Shown: piece by piece, positions 44,424 through 53,076 of the stretch
Layout: the number at the start of each line of letters is the position of its first letter
How positions within the stretch are numbered: the first letter of the stretch is position 1
Assembly (NCBI GenBank): GCA_015062535.1
Contig: SUUK01000001.1
Coordinates: 71,917 to 135,916 of the forward strand
Direction of reading: 5' to 3'
From: Alphaproteobacteria bacterium
Lineage (GTDB): Bacteria; Pseudomonadota; Alphaproteobacteria; RF32; CAG-239
DNA: 64,000 bases
Position numbers and translations under genes: made by a program
The notes under the pieces: model-generated
Seen by the model: the letters and a program-made list of their open reading frames with translations, nothing else
Told to the model about the DNA's origin: nothing
Database searches by the model: none

Positions 44424-45245
44424 TTAGTATTCCTTTCCTGTAATAATAGAATTAGGGTACATTTGCAAATAATCAGTTAGATTTTTCATAGATTGAGCAG
44501 CCAAATTAAAGCTTTCAATCATAGCTTCAATATTTTCTGCATTATTTTCAACCAAATTATCAAATGTTTCTGCCGCATCACCAAGGTCTTTAACCATCTT
44601 TGCGGTATTATCCTTATTTTCTGTTAAAATTTCATCTAAGGTGCCAAATGTATCATTCATTTTGCGAAGCAATGGTGGTAGACTCTTATTTAGAGCTTTT
44701 GTTATATGATGAACATCTTGTGCAATTTTTGCAACAGGCATAACTTTTAAGCTCTTTGAAATCTCTGCAAATGGAGAATCAATCGTTGGAATTTCATTTT
44801 CATTTTCTACTTCTTTATGTAAAATAACAGGAGTTCCTGGATACATATCTAATTCGATAAGTAGTTGTCCTGTTATAACAGAATTTACTGCAAGCTGTGC
44901 TCTAAGTCCATGTTCAATAAATATCGAGAGCATTTCTTTATCATTTTGAGTGCCGGTTATTAATTTTTTTCCTTTATAAATTTTAGCATAAACTGGTGTT
45001 AAAAACTTCATACTATTAAGATTAACATCTAATTCAACATTGGTAACTTCACCAATTTTTACACCTTTAAATAAAACGGGAGCTCCTACATCAAGTCCTT
45101 TAACAGACTCATCAAAATACATAACAACAGTTGCTTCATTATCAGAAAATTTTGATTTAAAGAAGTAACCAAAGATTACAACAACAAAAAGTGCTGATAG
45201 AGTAATAAAAATGCCAATCATTTTCATATTTGGTTGTTTTACCAT
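44424..45245 (-). CDS. mlaD: MCE-domain substrate-binding protein MlaD
   Basis: A 273-residue MCE protein anchored by one N-terminal helix (IGIFITLSALFVVVIFGYFF). The MCE domain spans about 40-115 (VVMYFDESVKGLDVGAPVLF, GEVTNVEL); a helical C-terminal region of about 90 residues follows. It handles phospholipids between membranes. Start overlaps the upstream stop (TAATG). Confidence 0.9.
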   Translation of the reverse strand: MVKQPNMKMIGIFITLSALFVVVIFGYFFKSKFSDNEATVVMYFDESVKGLDVGAPVLFKGVKIGEVTNVELDVNLNSMKFLTPVYAKIYKGKKLITGTQNDKEMLSIFIEHGLRAQLAVNSVITGQLLIELDMYPGTPVILHKEVENENEIPTIDSPFAEISKSLKVMPVAKIAQDVHHITKALNKSLPPLLRKMNDTFGTLDEILTENKDNTAKMVKDLGDAAETFDNLVENNAENIEAMIESFNLAAQSMKNLTDYLQMYPNSIITGKEY

Positions 45246-45994
45246 TATTTTGCTCCTCTAGTTAAAAAGTCTTTTATTTTTTCGTTAGGAGGATTTCTTA
45301 AAAGTTCTCTAGGATTTCCTCTACCAATAATATTTTTTGCATCTCTATCTAAAAAGATGGAATTATTTCCAATAGAAAATATAGATGCGAGCTCATGTGT
45401 AACCACAACAAATGTCATATTAAGTTTTTGATTAAGTTCCAAAATCAAATCATCTAGTTGTTTTGAGCTAATAGGGTCAAGGCCAGCAGATGGCTCATCA
45501 CAATAAACAATCTTAGGGTCAAGAGCAATCGCTCTTGCAAGAGATGCTCTTTTTTTCATACCTCCAGAAATCTCAGAAGGATAAAAATCCTCAAAACCAC
45601 CCAACCCAACAAGTGATAATTTATATGATGCAAGTTCAGATATTTCTTTTGGACTATAAGAACTATATAGTTCTAAAGGCATCATAACATTTTCTTTTAA
45701 GCTCATTGATGAAAACAAAGCACCACTTTGGTATAATACTCCAAAGTTTTTCATTATTTCTTTTTTATTTAAAGCATCTGCCCTTAAAAAGTCTTTGTCA
45801 TCAATAAAAACTTCACCTTTAGAAGGTTTAACAAGTCCAGTTAACACTTTTAATAAGCTACTTTTACCACAGCCACTCGCCCCCATTATGATAAAAATAT
45901 CTTTTTTATTCACATCAAAGCTTAAATTATCAAATAACACAAAATCATCATATTGTACAATAAGGTTATTTACTTTTATGATTTCTTTTATCAT
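45245..45994 (-). CDS. mlaF: Phospholipid-transport ABC ATPase MlaF
   Basis: About 249 residues. Walker A GASGCGKSS, signature ISGGMKKRASLARAI, Walker B IVYCDEPSAGLDP and switch His in VVTHE. The MKKRxxxAR signature is the MlaF subtype. ATG 45994 overlaps the mlaE stop (ATGA); the longer frame from 46048 lies inside mlaE. Confidence 0.93.
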   Translation of the reverse strand: MIKEIIKVNNLIVQYDDFVLFDNLSFDVNKKDIFIIMGASGCGKSSLLKVLTGLVKPSKGEVFIDDKDFLRADALNKKEIMKNFGVLYQSGALFSSMSLKENVMMPLELYSSYSPKEISELASYKLSLVGLGGFEDFYPSEISGGMKKRASLARAIALDPKIVYCDEPSAGLDPISSKQLDDLILELNQKLNMTFVVVTHELASIFSIGNNSIFLDRDAKNIIGRGNPRELLRNPPNEKIKDFLTRGAK

Positions 45995-47115
45995 AAGCCA
46001 ATAACCTCCAATAAAATAGTGATAACTCCTGTGGCAACAATCATCCAAACAAGAGCTGTAACAACTGCATTTGTTGTAGCTCTTCCCACACTATCAGCAT
46101 TGCGACCTGCATTAATTCCCTCATAACACCCTGATATTGCAATAATTATTCCATAAACAAAGCTATGGAACACTCCAATCAAAGTATTGCTTAAGCTAAG
46201 AGCTTTAATTGCATAATCAAAATAACTACTAGATGAAATATTCAAAAATCCAATTCCAACAACCGCACCACCAAATATTCCCAAAATATCTGCAAGTAGT
46301 GTTAAAAAAGGAATAACTAAAACAAGTGAGATAATTCTAGGAGCGACCAAATATTCATAAATATTTACACCCAATGTTTTTAGAGCATCAATTTCTTCAT
46401 TTGATTGCATAGTTCCAAGAGTTGCCGCATATGACGAACCAGTTCTACCAGCCATTACAATTCCAACCATAATCGCGGCCATTATTCTAGTCATACCAAT
46501 GCTAACCATACTAGCAACATAAATACCAGCACCAAAGCTTTTTAATTGTATAGCACCAACAAAAGCCACAATTAATCCAACTAAAAAGCTAACTAAAGCA
46601 ACAATTCCCACAGCTTTATAACTACAATCTTCAAAAATAAACCAAAAATCTTTTTTTCTATAAACAGCTGTTCCTTTTATGAAATTTATAACAGAAGAAA
46701 AAGAGTTATTAATAAAGTCAAAAGCTTTTTTTATATCTTGATATATATTATAAGACTTAAGGCCAATTTTCTCAAAAACAGAAGTTTTTATAATATCTGT
46801 ATTAAGTAAAGGAGGATTACCTGTTTTTTTTAACGAAAGCAAAAGCATTTCTCTTACTTGTTCAGGAATGTTTTCTATATCAATACTAAAACCTTCTTTT
46901 TTTAAAGTATTAATTAATGAATATATTAGAGCTCCAAGAATAGAGGTATATTCAATATTATCACCAAGCAATTTTAGATATATTTTTTTATTACCGCCAA
47001 GTTTCCAGCGCTCAATTATTTTATAGTTATCTTGAGATAGCTCAAAAAAACTATTTTCTTCTTTTAATAAAGAAACAACATGCATTCCATTTATATCAAC
47101 AAACTCTATTTTCAT
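45991..47115 (-). CDS. mlaE: Phospholipid-transport permease MlaE with N-terminal STAS-like region
   Basis: A 374-residue permease. Residues about 1-100 form a STAS-like domain (the role of MlaB in other bacteria), then five or so membrane helices with the MlaE core: VGLIVAFVGAIQL, MAGRTGSSYAATLGTM, and SNEEIDALKTLGVN coupling to MlaF. Fusion explains the lack of a separate mlaB. mlaC and mlaA are not next to it. Confidence 0.9.
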   Translation of the reverse strand: MKIEFVDINGMHVVSLLKEENSFFELSQDNYKIIERWKLGGNKKIYLKLLGDNIEYTSILGALIYSLINTLKKEGFSIDIENIPEQVREMLLLSLKKTGNPPLLNTDIIKTSVFEKIGLKSYNIYQDIKKAFDFINNSFSSVINFIKGTAVYRKKDFWFIFEDCSYKAVGIVALVSFLVGLIVAFVGAIQLKSFGAGIYVASMVSIGMTRIMAAIMVGIVMAGRTGSSYAATLGTMQSNEEIDALKTLGVNIYEYLVAPRIISLVLVIPFLTLLADILGIFGGAVVGIGFLNISSSSYFDYAIKALSLSNTLIGVFHSFVYGIIIAISGCYEGINAGRNADSVGRATTNAVVTALVWMIVATGVITILLEVIGL

Positions 47116-47152
47116 CTTTTATTTCTTTTTATCAAACGTTTGTTTTTTTATA

Positions 47153-48001
47153 TTAATAAACTCCTTGAGATTGCTTACACACATTAGCAGCAGCATCATT
47201 TGCTATTTCATGTGCTTCTTCTTGAGATTTGCCAGCGATTATTGCTCCCAAAAAAGAGCCCGCAAAAGCATTTCCTGCGCCAAAAGCAAAGGCTTGATGT
47301 AATCTTGTATTTTTTATAACACTAAGATTATCATTTTCTCCCCAAATTTTACTCTCTCTTGCACCATCATTAAGGATAATATATTTTAACTCATAGGTCT
47401 TTTTTAATTTTAAGCAAATATCTTCAACACTTCCTTTAAGATTTAAAAGTGAGCGCAAAACTTTTAACTCATCTAAATTCATTTTTAATATATTAGCTCT
47501 TTTAAGCAATTCTAGTATGAGTTCTTTTGAGTAATAATTCTGTCTTATATTTATATCAAAAAATTTATATTGAGCATTTTCAGCCACATCAATTAAATCA
47601 AGTATTGTACCTTTTGAATAATCACGTCTCAAGGCAAGAGTTCCAAAATATATTGCATCAGCTTTTTTGGTAATATTTTCAGCGTTATTTGTATAAGGGA
47701 TATAATCCCACGCAGCATTTTCTAGAATATGTGCAATATATCCATCACCACCTTTGAAAATTAAAACTCTACCAGTAGGGTATGGAGTTATAGCAAGTAC
47801 AGGAGTAATTTTATATTTGTTTAATTCGCTAACTACCTCACGACCTAAGTCATCAGCCCCAATTGCACTAATTAAAGAAACCTCTCCCCCAAATCTAGAT
47901 GCATAATTTAAAAAATCAGCAGGAGCACCACCAAGCTTCCTACTATCAGGTAAGATATCATAAACAACTTCACCAATTCCAACAATTTGTGGTTTTTTCA
48001 T
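47153..48001 (-). CDS. PfkB-family sugar kinase, catalytic Asp replaced
   Basis: About 282 residues from ATG 48001. The ribokinase fold is clear: VGIGEVVYDILPDSRKLGGAPAD at the start and LGREVVSELNK. The conserved DTxGAGDxF motif reads QAFAFGAGNAFAG; the general-base Asp is Asn (AAT codon seen). In the family this residue deprotonates the sugar hydroxyl, so activity should be very low or absent, or substrate use altered. Closest by pattern to fructokinase-like members. A longer frame opens at 48049 but has no better start signal. Confidence 0.8.
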   Translation of the reverse strand: MKKPQIVGIGEVVYDILPDSRKLGGAPADFLNYASRFGGEVSLISAIGADDLGREVVSELNKYKITPVLAITPYPTGRVLIFKGGDGYIAHILENAAWDYIPYTNNAENITKKADAIYFGTLALRRDYSKGTILDLIDVAENAQYKFFDINIRQNYYSKELILELLKRANILKMNLDELKVLRSLLNLKGSVEDICLKLKKTYELKYIILNDGARESKIWGENDNLSVIKNTRLHQAFAFGAGNAFAGSFLGAIIAGKSQEEAHEIANDAAANVCKQSQGVY

Positions 48002-48065
48002 GCTCAAAGACCTATTAAATATTAATAAAATATTAACAAGAATGTACAAGCCTTTTTTTCATAAG

Positions 48066-49565
48066 TCAAGAGCCTAAATATTTATTTAAACGTAAATCTA
48101 AACTATCTTTAATTAGCTTTGTTGCTTTATCTTTTGATATTTTACATAAAGTTACAGTGTTGCCGTATCTATATATTGAGTTATATTTTTTACAATCACC
48201 TTCGCCAGAACCATATAAAGACAAGGTGAGAACTATATCACGAGGTTCTTTATAATACAGATTAATATTTTTTAATAAACTAGGTTTTCTAAGTATTTCA
48301 CCTTTTTCACCCACAGCTAAAATACATTTATGGTCTGGTAAATAATACTCACAAAAGAGATTAGCATTATCTAATGCTAAAATAGTCATATTTTTAGGTA
48401 CAAAGCTATTTATATCCTCAATAGCATTTTTATATTCTTTATCAAAAAATACAGCTTTCATATCTAAGTAAGTAAACGAAAAACCAATAATCAAGACAAG
48501 TAAAAATGTCTTTTTAATATTGCTTAAATAAGAAATTACAATAGCTCCCGCAAAGTACCAAATAAGAGAAAATATCTTAAGATATCGAGCTGTAACCATT
48601 GGTCTAATAGCATATGAAAGCACAATAAGTAAAATATAACTTAAGAAAAATGTTATAAAAGCCACTCCAAAGGCACGTTTTAATCTGTGTGAAAATAATT
48701 TAGTACTAAAAATACCAGTTAAAACAACAAAGCTAAATACCGCAGTACTAAAACCTGTTGCAACAAAAAATATTGATTGGAAAATATCTGGTTGTAAAGG
48801 GTCTGTAAAATATCTAATGCTAAATCTTACAAACTCACGATTAACGTACCAATCATTACTGATTTCTCTACCTGTATTTAATGGTACAAATATCCAAGGT
48901 AAAAACAAGATTGCAACAATAAATGTCGTAATTAAAAACTTTCTACCAAACTTTGAAAAAGTTTTATCATATATTAAAATATAGAGTATTGAAGCATACA
49001 AAAACATTAACCAAATTGCTGCATAATAATGAGAATATAGTGAAGCTAGAGAAACAAAACCAAATTTTACATAATCAATATTTTGAGGGTTTCTTGTTAA
49101 TCTTAATCCATAAACCAAACAAACAAGTAAAAGAAAAGACGATAATCCATATGTTCTAACTTCAAAAGCCAGCCACAAAGAAATAGGGTGAAGCATCAAA
49201 ATAACAAGAAGCCATAAGCTAACTTTTTCACCATAATCTTTTTTGATAGCTGTTATTGTAAATATTTCTGCAAAAAGTAATGTCAAATAAGAACCAAAGT
49301 GAGCACCAAATATTTCATATTTTTGAGGAAATAGGGCAAGAATAGCCTTTAAATAAACATAATAAAGCGGTGGTTTCGAATCTTCTGTTGTAAGTAATTC
49401 AAACATATCAGAAAAACTATCTTTTGCCATCAAAACAGAATAAAGTTCGTCAGACCAAAGGTTTAGATTGTTAATAAGAAAACCATAGCTAATCGCTGTA
49501 ATAGCAACTAACAATATACTTTTTGCCATAAAATTGTGATAAACAAAATCAAAGACTTTTTTCAT
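48066..49565 (-). CDS. GT39/ArnT-like membrane glycosyltransferase
   Basis: About 499 residues with roughly ten membrane helices. The first periplasmic loop carries LWSDELYSVLMAKDS, an acidic catalytic DE motif of GT-C enzymes, followed by KPPLYYVYLKA, the PPLY pattern of the PMT_2/ArnT group that uses polyprenyl-phosphate sugars. The C-terminal 110 residues are soluble. ATG 49565 is chosen because GGGGAG sits 11 bases upstream; a TTG at 49583 is less likely. Acceptor unknown. Confidence 0.75.
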   Translation of the reverse strand: MKKVFDFVYHNFMAKSILLVAITAISYGFLINNLNLWSDELYSVLMAKDSFSDMFELLTTEDSKPPLYYVYLKAILALFPQKYEIFGAHFGSYLTLLFAEIFTITAIKKDYGEKVSLWLLVILMLHPISLWLAFEVRTYGLSSFLLLVCLVYGLRLTRNPQNIDYVKFGFVSLASLYSHYYAAIWLMFLYASILYILIYDKTFSKFGRKFLITTFIVAILFLPWIFVPLNTGREISNDWYVNREFVRFSIRYFTDPLQPDIFQSIFFVATGFSTAVFSFVVLTGIFSTKLFSHRLKRAFGVAFITFFLSYILLIVLSYAIRPMVTARYLKIFSLIWYFAGAIVISYLSNIKKTFLLVLIIGFSFTYLDMKAVFFDKEYKNAIEDINSFVPKNMTILALDNANLFCEYYLPDHKCILAVGEKGEILRKPSLLKNINLYYKEPRDIVLTLSLYGSGEGDCKKYNSIYRYGNTVTLCKISKDKATKLIKDSLDLRLNKYLGS

Positions 49566-49905
49566 AAAACCCAAACTCCCCAAAACAAAGAAAGAATAGT
49601 TAATAAACTTTTAAAAGTCAAGTATTTGGAGGCTTTCTAATTTAATAATTATTTGATTTTTACTTTTAAGCGATAAAATAATTATTTATTTATATATATA
49701 TATCTTTTTTTTCTTTTGCTTCTTTTCTTTTTTTTAATTTGCCGAATTATGCCGTCGGCATGCCGACGGCATAAAGCTCATTATTTTATCTAAAATATTT
49801 TTTATTTTAACTAATTAAGTATAATATTTTCTATCTAAAACTATTGTTATTAAAATGATAATTATTATGTATATAGCAAAACAGGGAGATTAAAAGGAGA
49901 TAAAA
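49566..49905. other. Intergenic region with low-complexity and a palindrome
   Basis: No reading frame is supported. It holds a short TA dinucleotide run and T/C-rich tract (about 49690-49738), a 28-bp perfect palindrome (49747-49774), and the upstream region of a tiny lipoprotein gene. Confidence 0.5.
49747..49774. repeat. 28-bp perfect palindrome
   Basis: The centre GCCGTCGGCATGCCGACGGC is flanked by TTAT and ATAA, making 28 bp of perfect dyad symmetry with 20 bp that is 80% GC in a very AT-rich context. It could form a cruciform or bind a dimeric regulator. Confidence 0.85.
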
Positions 49906-49980
49906 ATGAAAAAGCTGATTATTGTACTATTAACAATAACCATAATTGCAGGGTGTACCTGCCTAACTTGTGGTTATTAA
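49906..49980 (+). CDS. 24-residue lipoprotein precursor
   Basis: A tiny gene: MKKLIIVLLTITIIAGCTCL then TCGY. It has a full lipoprotein signal (two Lys, hydrophobic core, lipobox IAGC) and would mature to an eight-residue lipopeptide with three Cys. AAAGGAGAT precedes the ATG by six bases. The size and shape recall entericidin-type small lipoproteins, but no sequence family is recognised. A chance frame is possible yet the ribosome site and lipobox argue against it. Confidence 0.6.
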   Translation: MKKLIIVLLTITIIAGCTCLTCGY

Positions 49981-50002
49981 CTCTTAAAGTTAAGGAATAA
50001 AA

Positions 50003-50266
50003 TTATAATTTTTTCCATATTCTTAATTTGTCTTTTTCTTCTTTTTCTCTAAAAGCTAGCTCTAAATCAACTTGGTGCATATTAGCAATAGAACATACAT
50101 AAATAAAAACATCAGCTAATTCTTCTGCAATATTTCCTGCAATGCTACCAGTACCTATAGAACCTGATTTATTATTTTTTCTAACAGCAGAAATAAGTTC
50201 TCCACGTAATCTTTTAATGTGGGGGTATTTTTTTATTCTAAAGCCATTTCTACCTCGTTTGTTATA
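50003..50266 (-). pseudogene. MazG-like nucleotide pyrophosphohydrolase, 5'-truncated remnant
   Basis: An open frame of about 88 codons without any usable start codon near its 5' end. It translates to a segment with RLRGELISAVRKNN, then GNIAEELADVFIYV and VDLELAFREKEEKDKLRIWK, the C-terminal helices of MazG-type pyrophosphohydrolases (EELADV and a terminal Lys-rich helix). The 5' metal-binding helices (the first ExxE) are missing, and the frame runs straight into the terminator of the gene at 50299. It looks like the surviving 3' part of a lost gene. Confidence 0.6.
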
Positions 50267-50294
50267 AAAAAAAAGGCGACTTAATGTCGCCTAA
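50262..50294 (-). terminator. Terminator after the gene at 50299
   Basis: Minus strand AGGCGAC, loop ATTAA, GTCGCC, nine T residues. Confidence 0.8.
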
Positions 50295-50298
50295 ATAT

Positions 50299-50889
50299 TT
50301 ATTCAATGCAACAATCAACTGCTTTTTTAACAAATGCTTTCATCTTTGAGAAAGCAGTCTTTGGTTCTTCAGTTACTTCTTTGTCTTTCATTTCAATAAC
50401 TTCAGCTGTGCTAACATTGATTTTTTCGCTTATTTTCTTAATGTCTTCAACACTATCTTCAATCCATTTCATGTCTTCAACATTAAGCATATTCATATTT
50501 AATCCCCAAAATAGGCAATATAAGTCATAAGCTTTATTAAACAAATCATAAGCTTGTTCTTTGTTTCCAAGACTTTGTTGTTTTGTTCCAACTTCCATCA
50601 AGCGCATAGAAGAAGCAAGCAAGTGTTTTGAAATGCACCAAACTTCTCCTTCATATGAAGGAATAATTTTTAGCATTAATTTTTTTCTTGTTTCACGAAC
50701 TTCTTCAATTAAATCATAAAAAGAGTTCTTGCCTGTTTTAGCACCAGAAAACACTAAGTGTTCTTCAATAGAAATCAAGTTCATAATAGCAATAGTTAAA
50801 TCTTGATCTGAAGATAAATCTTTAGGGTTTACTTTTTTAGATGCATCAATTCTTTCAACAAATTCTTTTACGCTTTCTGCTTTTTTCAT
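50299..50889 (-). CDS. Hypothetical soluble helical protein
   Basis: A 196-residue protein, largely helical. Residues about 95-130 (RLMEVGTKQQSLGNKEQAYDLFNKAYDLYCLFW) have a TPR-like pattern. A short C-terminal tail contains two adjacent Cys (DCCIE). No signal peptide. I recognise no family. A 23-base gap separates it from the membrane-protein gene upstream, so they are likely cotranscribed. Confidence 0.6.
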   Translation of the reverse strand: MKKAESVKEFVERIDASKKVNPKDLSSDQDLTIAIMNLISIEEHLVFSGAKTGKNSFYDLIEEVRETRKKLMLKIIPSYEGEVWCISKHLLASSMRLMEVGTKQQSLGNKEQAYDLFNKAYDLYCLFWGLNMNMLNVEDMKWIEDSVEDIKKISEKINVSTAEVIEMKDKEVTEEPKTAFSKMKAFVKKAVDCCIE

Positions 50890-50912
50890 CTGAGATAACT
50901 CCTAAAATCAAA

Positions 50913-51452
50913 TTACAAATTACTTAAATCAGGCAAAGCTGGTGCACAAAGAGATAAATATGAGAACAACTTTGCAATCAAACATAAACTAACAACAGGA
51001 ACAACAACCTTTTCAAAAGGAAAGTGAGCATGACCACCATTTTTCCTTTTCATCCATTGATAAAATTCTGAAGAATAGTGGAGAACTAAAGCACCACAAA
51101 CTGTTGCAAATAAAAATGGATCTATCCAAAAAATAAGAATAGCCTTAGGAGTATATTTTAGTTCTGGTAATATATAAACAAATAAAATCATCAATACTGA
51201 TAAACTTAAAATAGTAAAATCACGACCTTTGAAGTTCCAACCTTTTTTATCCATCCATTTTAAGGTCCAATAGCCAAGTAGCATTAAAAATGCACCGCTC
51301 CAAACCCCAACAACACTATCATCAACACCCATTTTGCGTGCAATACCAAGTGATGCACCAACTGCTACTGTGCAAACAGCACAAGCAGGGTTTGCTAAAG
51401 CATTTGATATTGTAGAAAATATAGCCATAATAGCCATAACGATAAATTTCAT
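50913..51452 (-). CDS. Membrane protein with periplasmic CxxC motif
   Basis: A 179-residue protein: a signal-like first segment ending ANPACAVCTV, then four or five hydrophobic helices. The CAVC motif directly after the first helix, followed by GASLGIARKMGVDDSVVGVWSGA, is a pattern seen in an uncharacterised bacterial family whose name I cannot give. The cysteines may be redox-active or bind metal. It shares a transcript with the helical protein downstream. Confidence 0.6.
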   Translation of the reverse strand: MKFIVMAIMAIFSTISNALANPACAVCTVAVGASLGIARKMGVDDSVVGVWSGAFLMLLGYWTLKWMDKKGWNFKGRDFTILSLSVLMILFVYILPELKYTPKAILIFWIDPFLFATVCGALVLHYSSEFYQWMKRKNGGHAHFPFEKVVVPVVSLCLIAKLFSYLSLCAPALPDLSNL

Positions 51453-51550
51453 ATTATCTTACTCCTAATATTATCTATAAATCTAACGTATAATATCTGT
51501 AAGATATAGTCCAAAGTCAAATAAAATTTAAGACTTATATCCTTTAAATT

Positions 51551-53029
51551 TTAATCATTCAAACCTTTTGTCTTTTTAGCAAACCACTGCCAAAAAATAT
51601 CTGTTTTATACTCTTTTGCAGTATATTGGTGGTTTACATCATATCCAAATACTGGCATCCTTATATATCTATTGTTTAAGGTATAAATATCATCTGCAAC
51701 TAGATTTATCTTTTTTTCTTTAGCCATAAAATGAAATCCACGATAAAACTCAGTCATAGGTGTCATAGCACCAATACATAATAAAACAATAAGAATGTAC
51801 TTTAAAATTTTATAGTTATTATCAAAAATAAATGTAACTATATAGCAATAAAAAAGTATCATTAAAGGAATAGAAGCTCTCATGCAAAAGTTATTTTGCT
51901 GATCAAGTCTTAAAAATGGTATTGCTAAAAATAGCACAACCAAAACATTAAAAATCAAATTTTTCCTATATTTAGGGTAAACAATTAAAGCATAAAGTAA
52001 AAATTCTATAACATAAAACAAAACAAGTCTAAAAGGTGTTGTATAGCTAAATATATAGTAATATCCGTACATCCCTTCGCTGTTTGATATAAAATATAAT
52101 ACTATAATCGGCAAAATCCAAAATACACTGATAATATTGGGAATAGACATAATGTTTTCAATAACAAAATTTAATTTATTGGGTGACTTAATGAAATTAT
52201 TTAATGCCAATACAACCATTATCACACCAATACTAAAAGTGGGATAGGGCGCAAAAAACAAAGACAAAGCAATTAACAACCCAAAATTTTTAATGTTTTG
52301 TTCTTTATAAACCATAAGAATAAGTATTCCAACTGGAATAAATTGGTTAAAAACCCAAAACATAGATGTTGTAAAAGATGAAAACTGCAAAAAAGTAGCC
52401 CACCATTCAAGGTGATATTCAAAAGGTTGTCCCATTACTGTAAAATATTTATATCCAATAATATCAAGTCCTGAAAAAAGAACAAAACCCAAAATTACAA
52501 CAACTATTTTCTTAAAATTATCACAATTTACAACGTTTACTAAATGTAAAAAGATGAGCATAGTTCCTAAAAAAGCAAACAAAAACAAAAAAATGTTTGC
52601 AACAATAAATGCATTATAAAAACTAGCTCCACAAATAATTAAAAATTTGCCAACTAAAGCTGGAATTAACCAAAACCCCATATAATAAACCATTGGAGTA
52701 TTTGCTCTATCATAAAAAATTGGCCAATCATAGTTAATTAAATCTCTAAAAACTGCATTTTTAAAATGATAATCAAATGATTGATAATAAAAATAACCAA
52801 TTCCTGCACAAAAACACCACACAAATGCAATTGAAATTATAAATATCCAGTGCTTAGAATTAAGATTTAATTTTATATCGCAACCTTTAGGAAAAGCTTT
52901 ATAAAAAGCAAAACCAAGTAATAAATTAGCAATTAATCCAATACCTAAATCAAGCCAAGTTGCAAAAAATATAAACAAGGGAAGACTTAAATAAATATAA
53001 GATAATCTATAAAGTGTAGATGTTTTCAT
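51551..53029 (-). CDS. Polytopic membrane protein, GT-C glycosyltransferase-like
   Basis: A 492-residue protein with about 11 membrane helices and a short soluble C-terminus. A conserved acidic spot in the first large loop (FRDLINYDWPIFYDRANTPMVYYMGFWL) resembles the first-loop Asp of GT-C enzymes, and a long FSYTTPFRLVLF region follows. It is downstream of terC with a 47-base gap containing a terminator. Could be a glycan polymerase or transferase; substrate unknown. Confidence 0.5.
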   Translation of the reverse strand: MKTSTLYRLSYIYLSLPLFIFFATWLDLGIGLIANLLLGFAFYKAFPKGCDIKLNLNSKHWIFIISIAFVWCFCAGIGYFYYQSFDYHFKNAVFRDLINYDWPIFYDRANTPMVYYMGFWLIPALVGKFLIICGASFYNAFIVANIFLFLFAFLGTMLIFLHLVNVVNCDNFKKIVVVILGFVLFSGLDIIGYKYFTVMGQPFEYHLEWWATFLQFSSFTTSMFWVFNQFIPVGILILMVYKEQNIKNFGLLIALSLFFAPYPTFSIGVIMVVLALNNFIKSPNKLNFVIENIMSIPNIISVFWILPIIVLYFISNSEGMYGYYYIFSYTTPFRLVLFYVIEFLLYALIVYPKYRKNLIFNVLVVLFLAIPFLRLDQQNNFCMRASIPLMILFYCYIVTFIFDNNYKILKYILIVLLCIGAMTPMTEFYRGFHFMAKEKKINLVADDIYTLNNRYIRMPVFGYDVNHQYTAKEYKTDIFWQWFAKKTKGLND

Positions 53030-53044
53030 AAAACTTTTCCTAAA

Positions 53045-53072
53045 CTAAAAAGGGGGAAATGTTCCCCCTAAA
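53045..53072 (-). terminator. Terminator after terC
   Basis: Minus strand AGGGGGAACATTTCCCCC then TTTTT, just after the terC stop. Confidence 0.8.
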
Positions 53073-53076
53073 CTTA

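Noticed and set aside
49690..49740. TA repeat and T/C-rich tract as a phase-variable element
   Set aside because: The TA run is short and lies outside any gene or clear promoter spacing.
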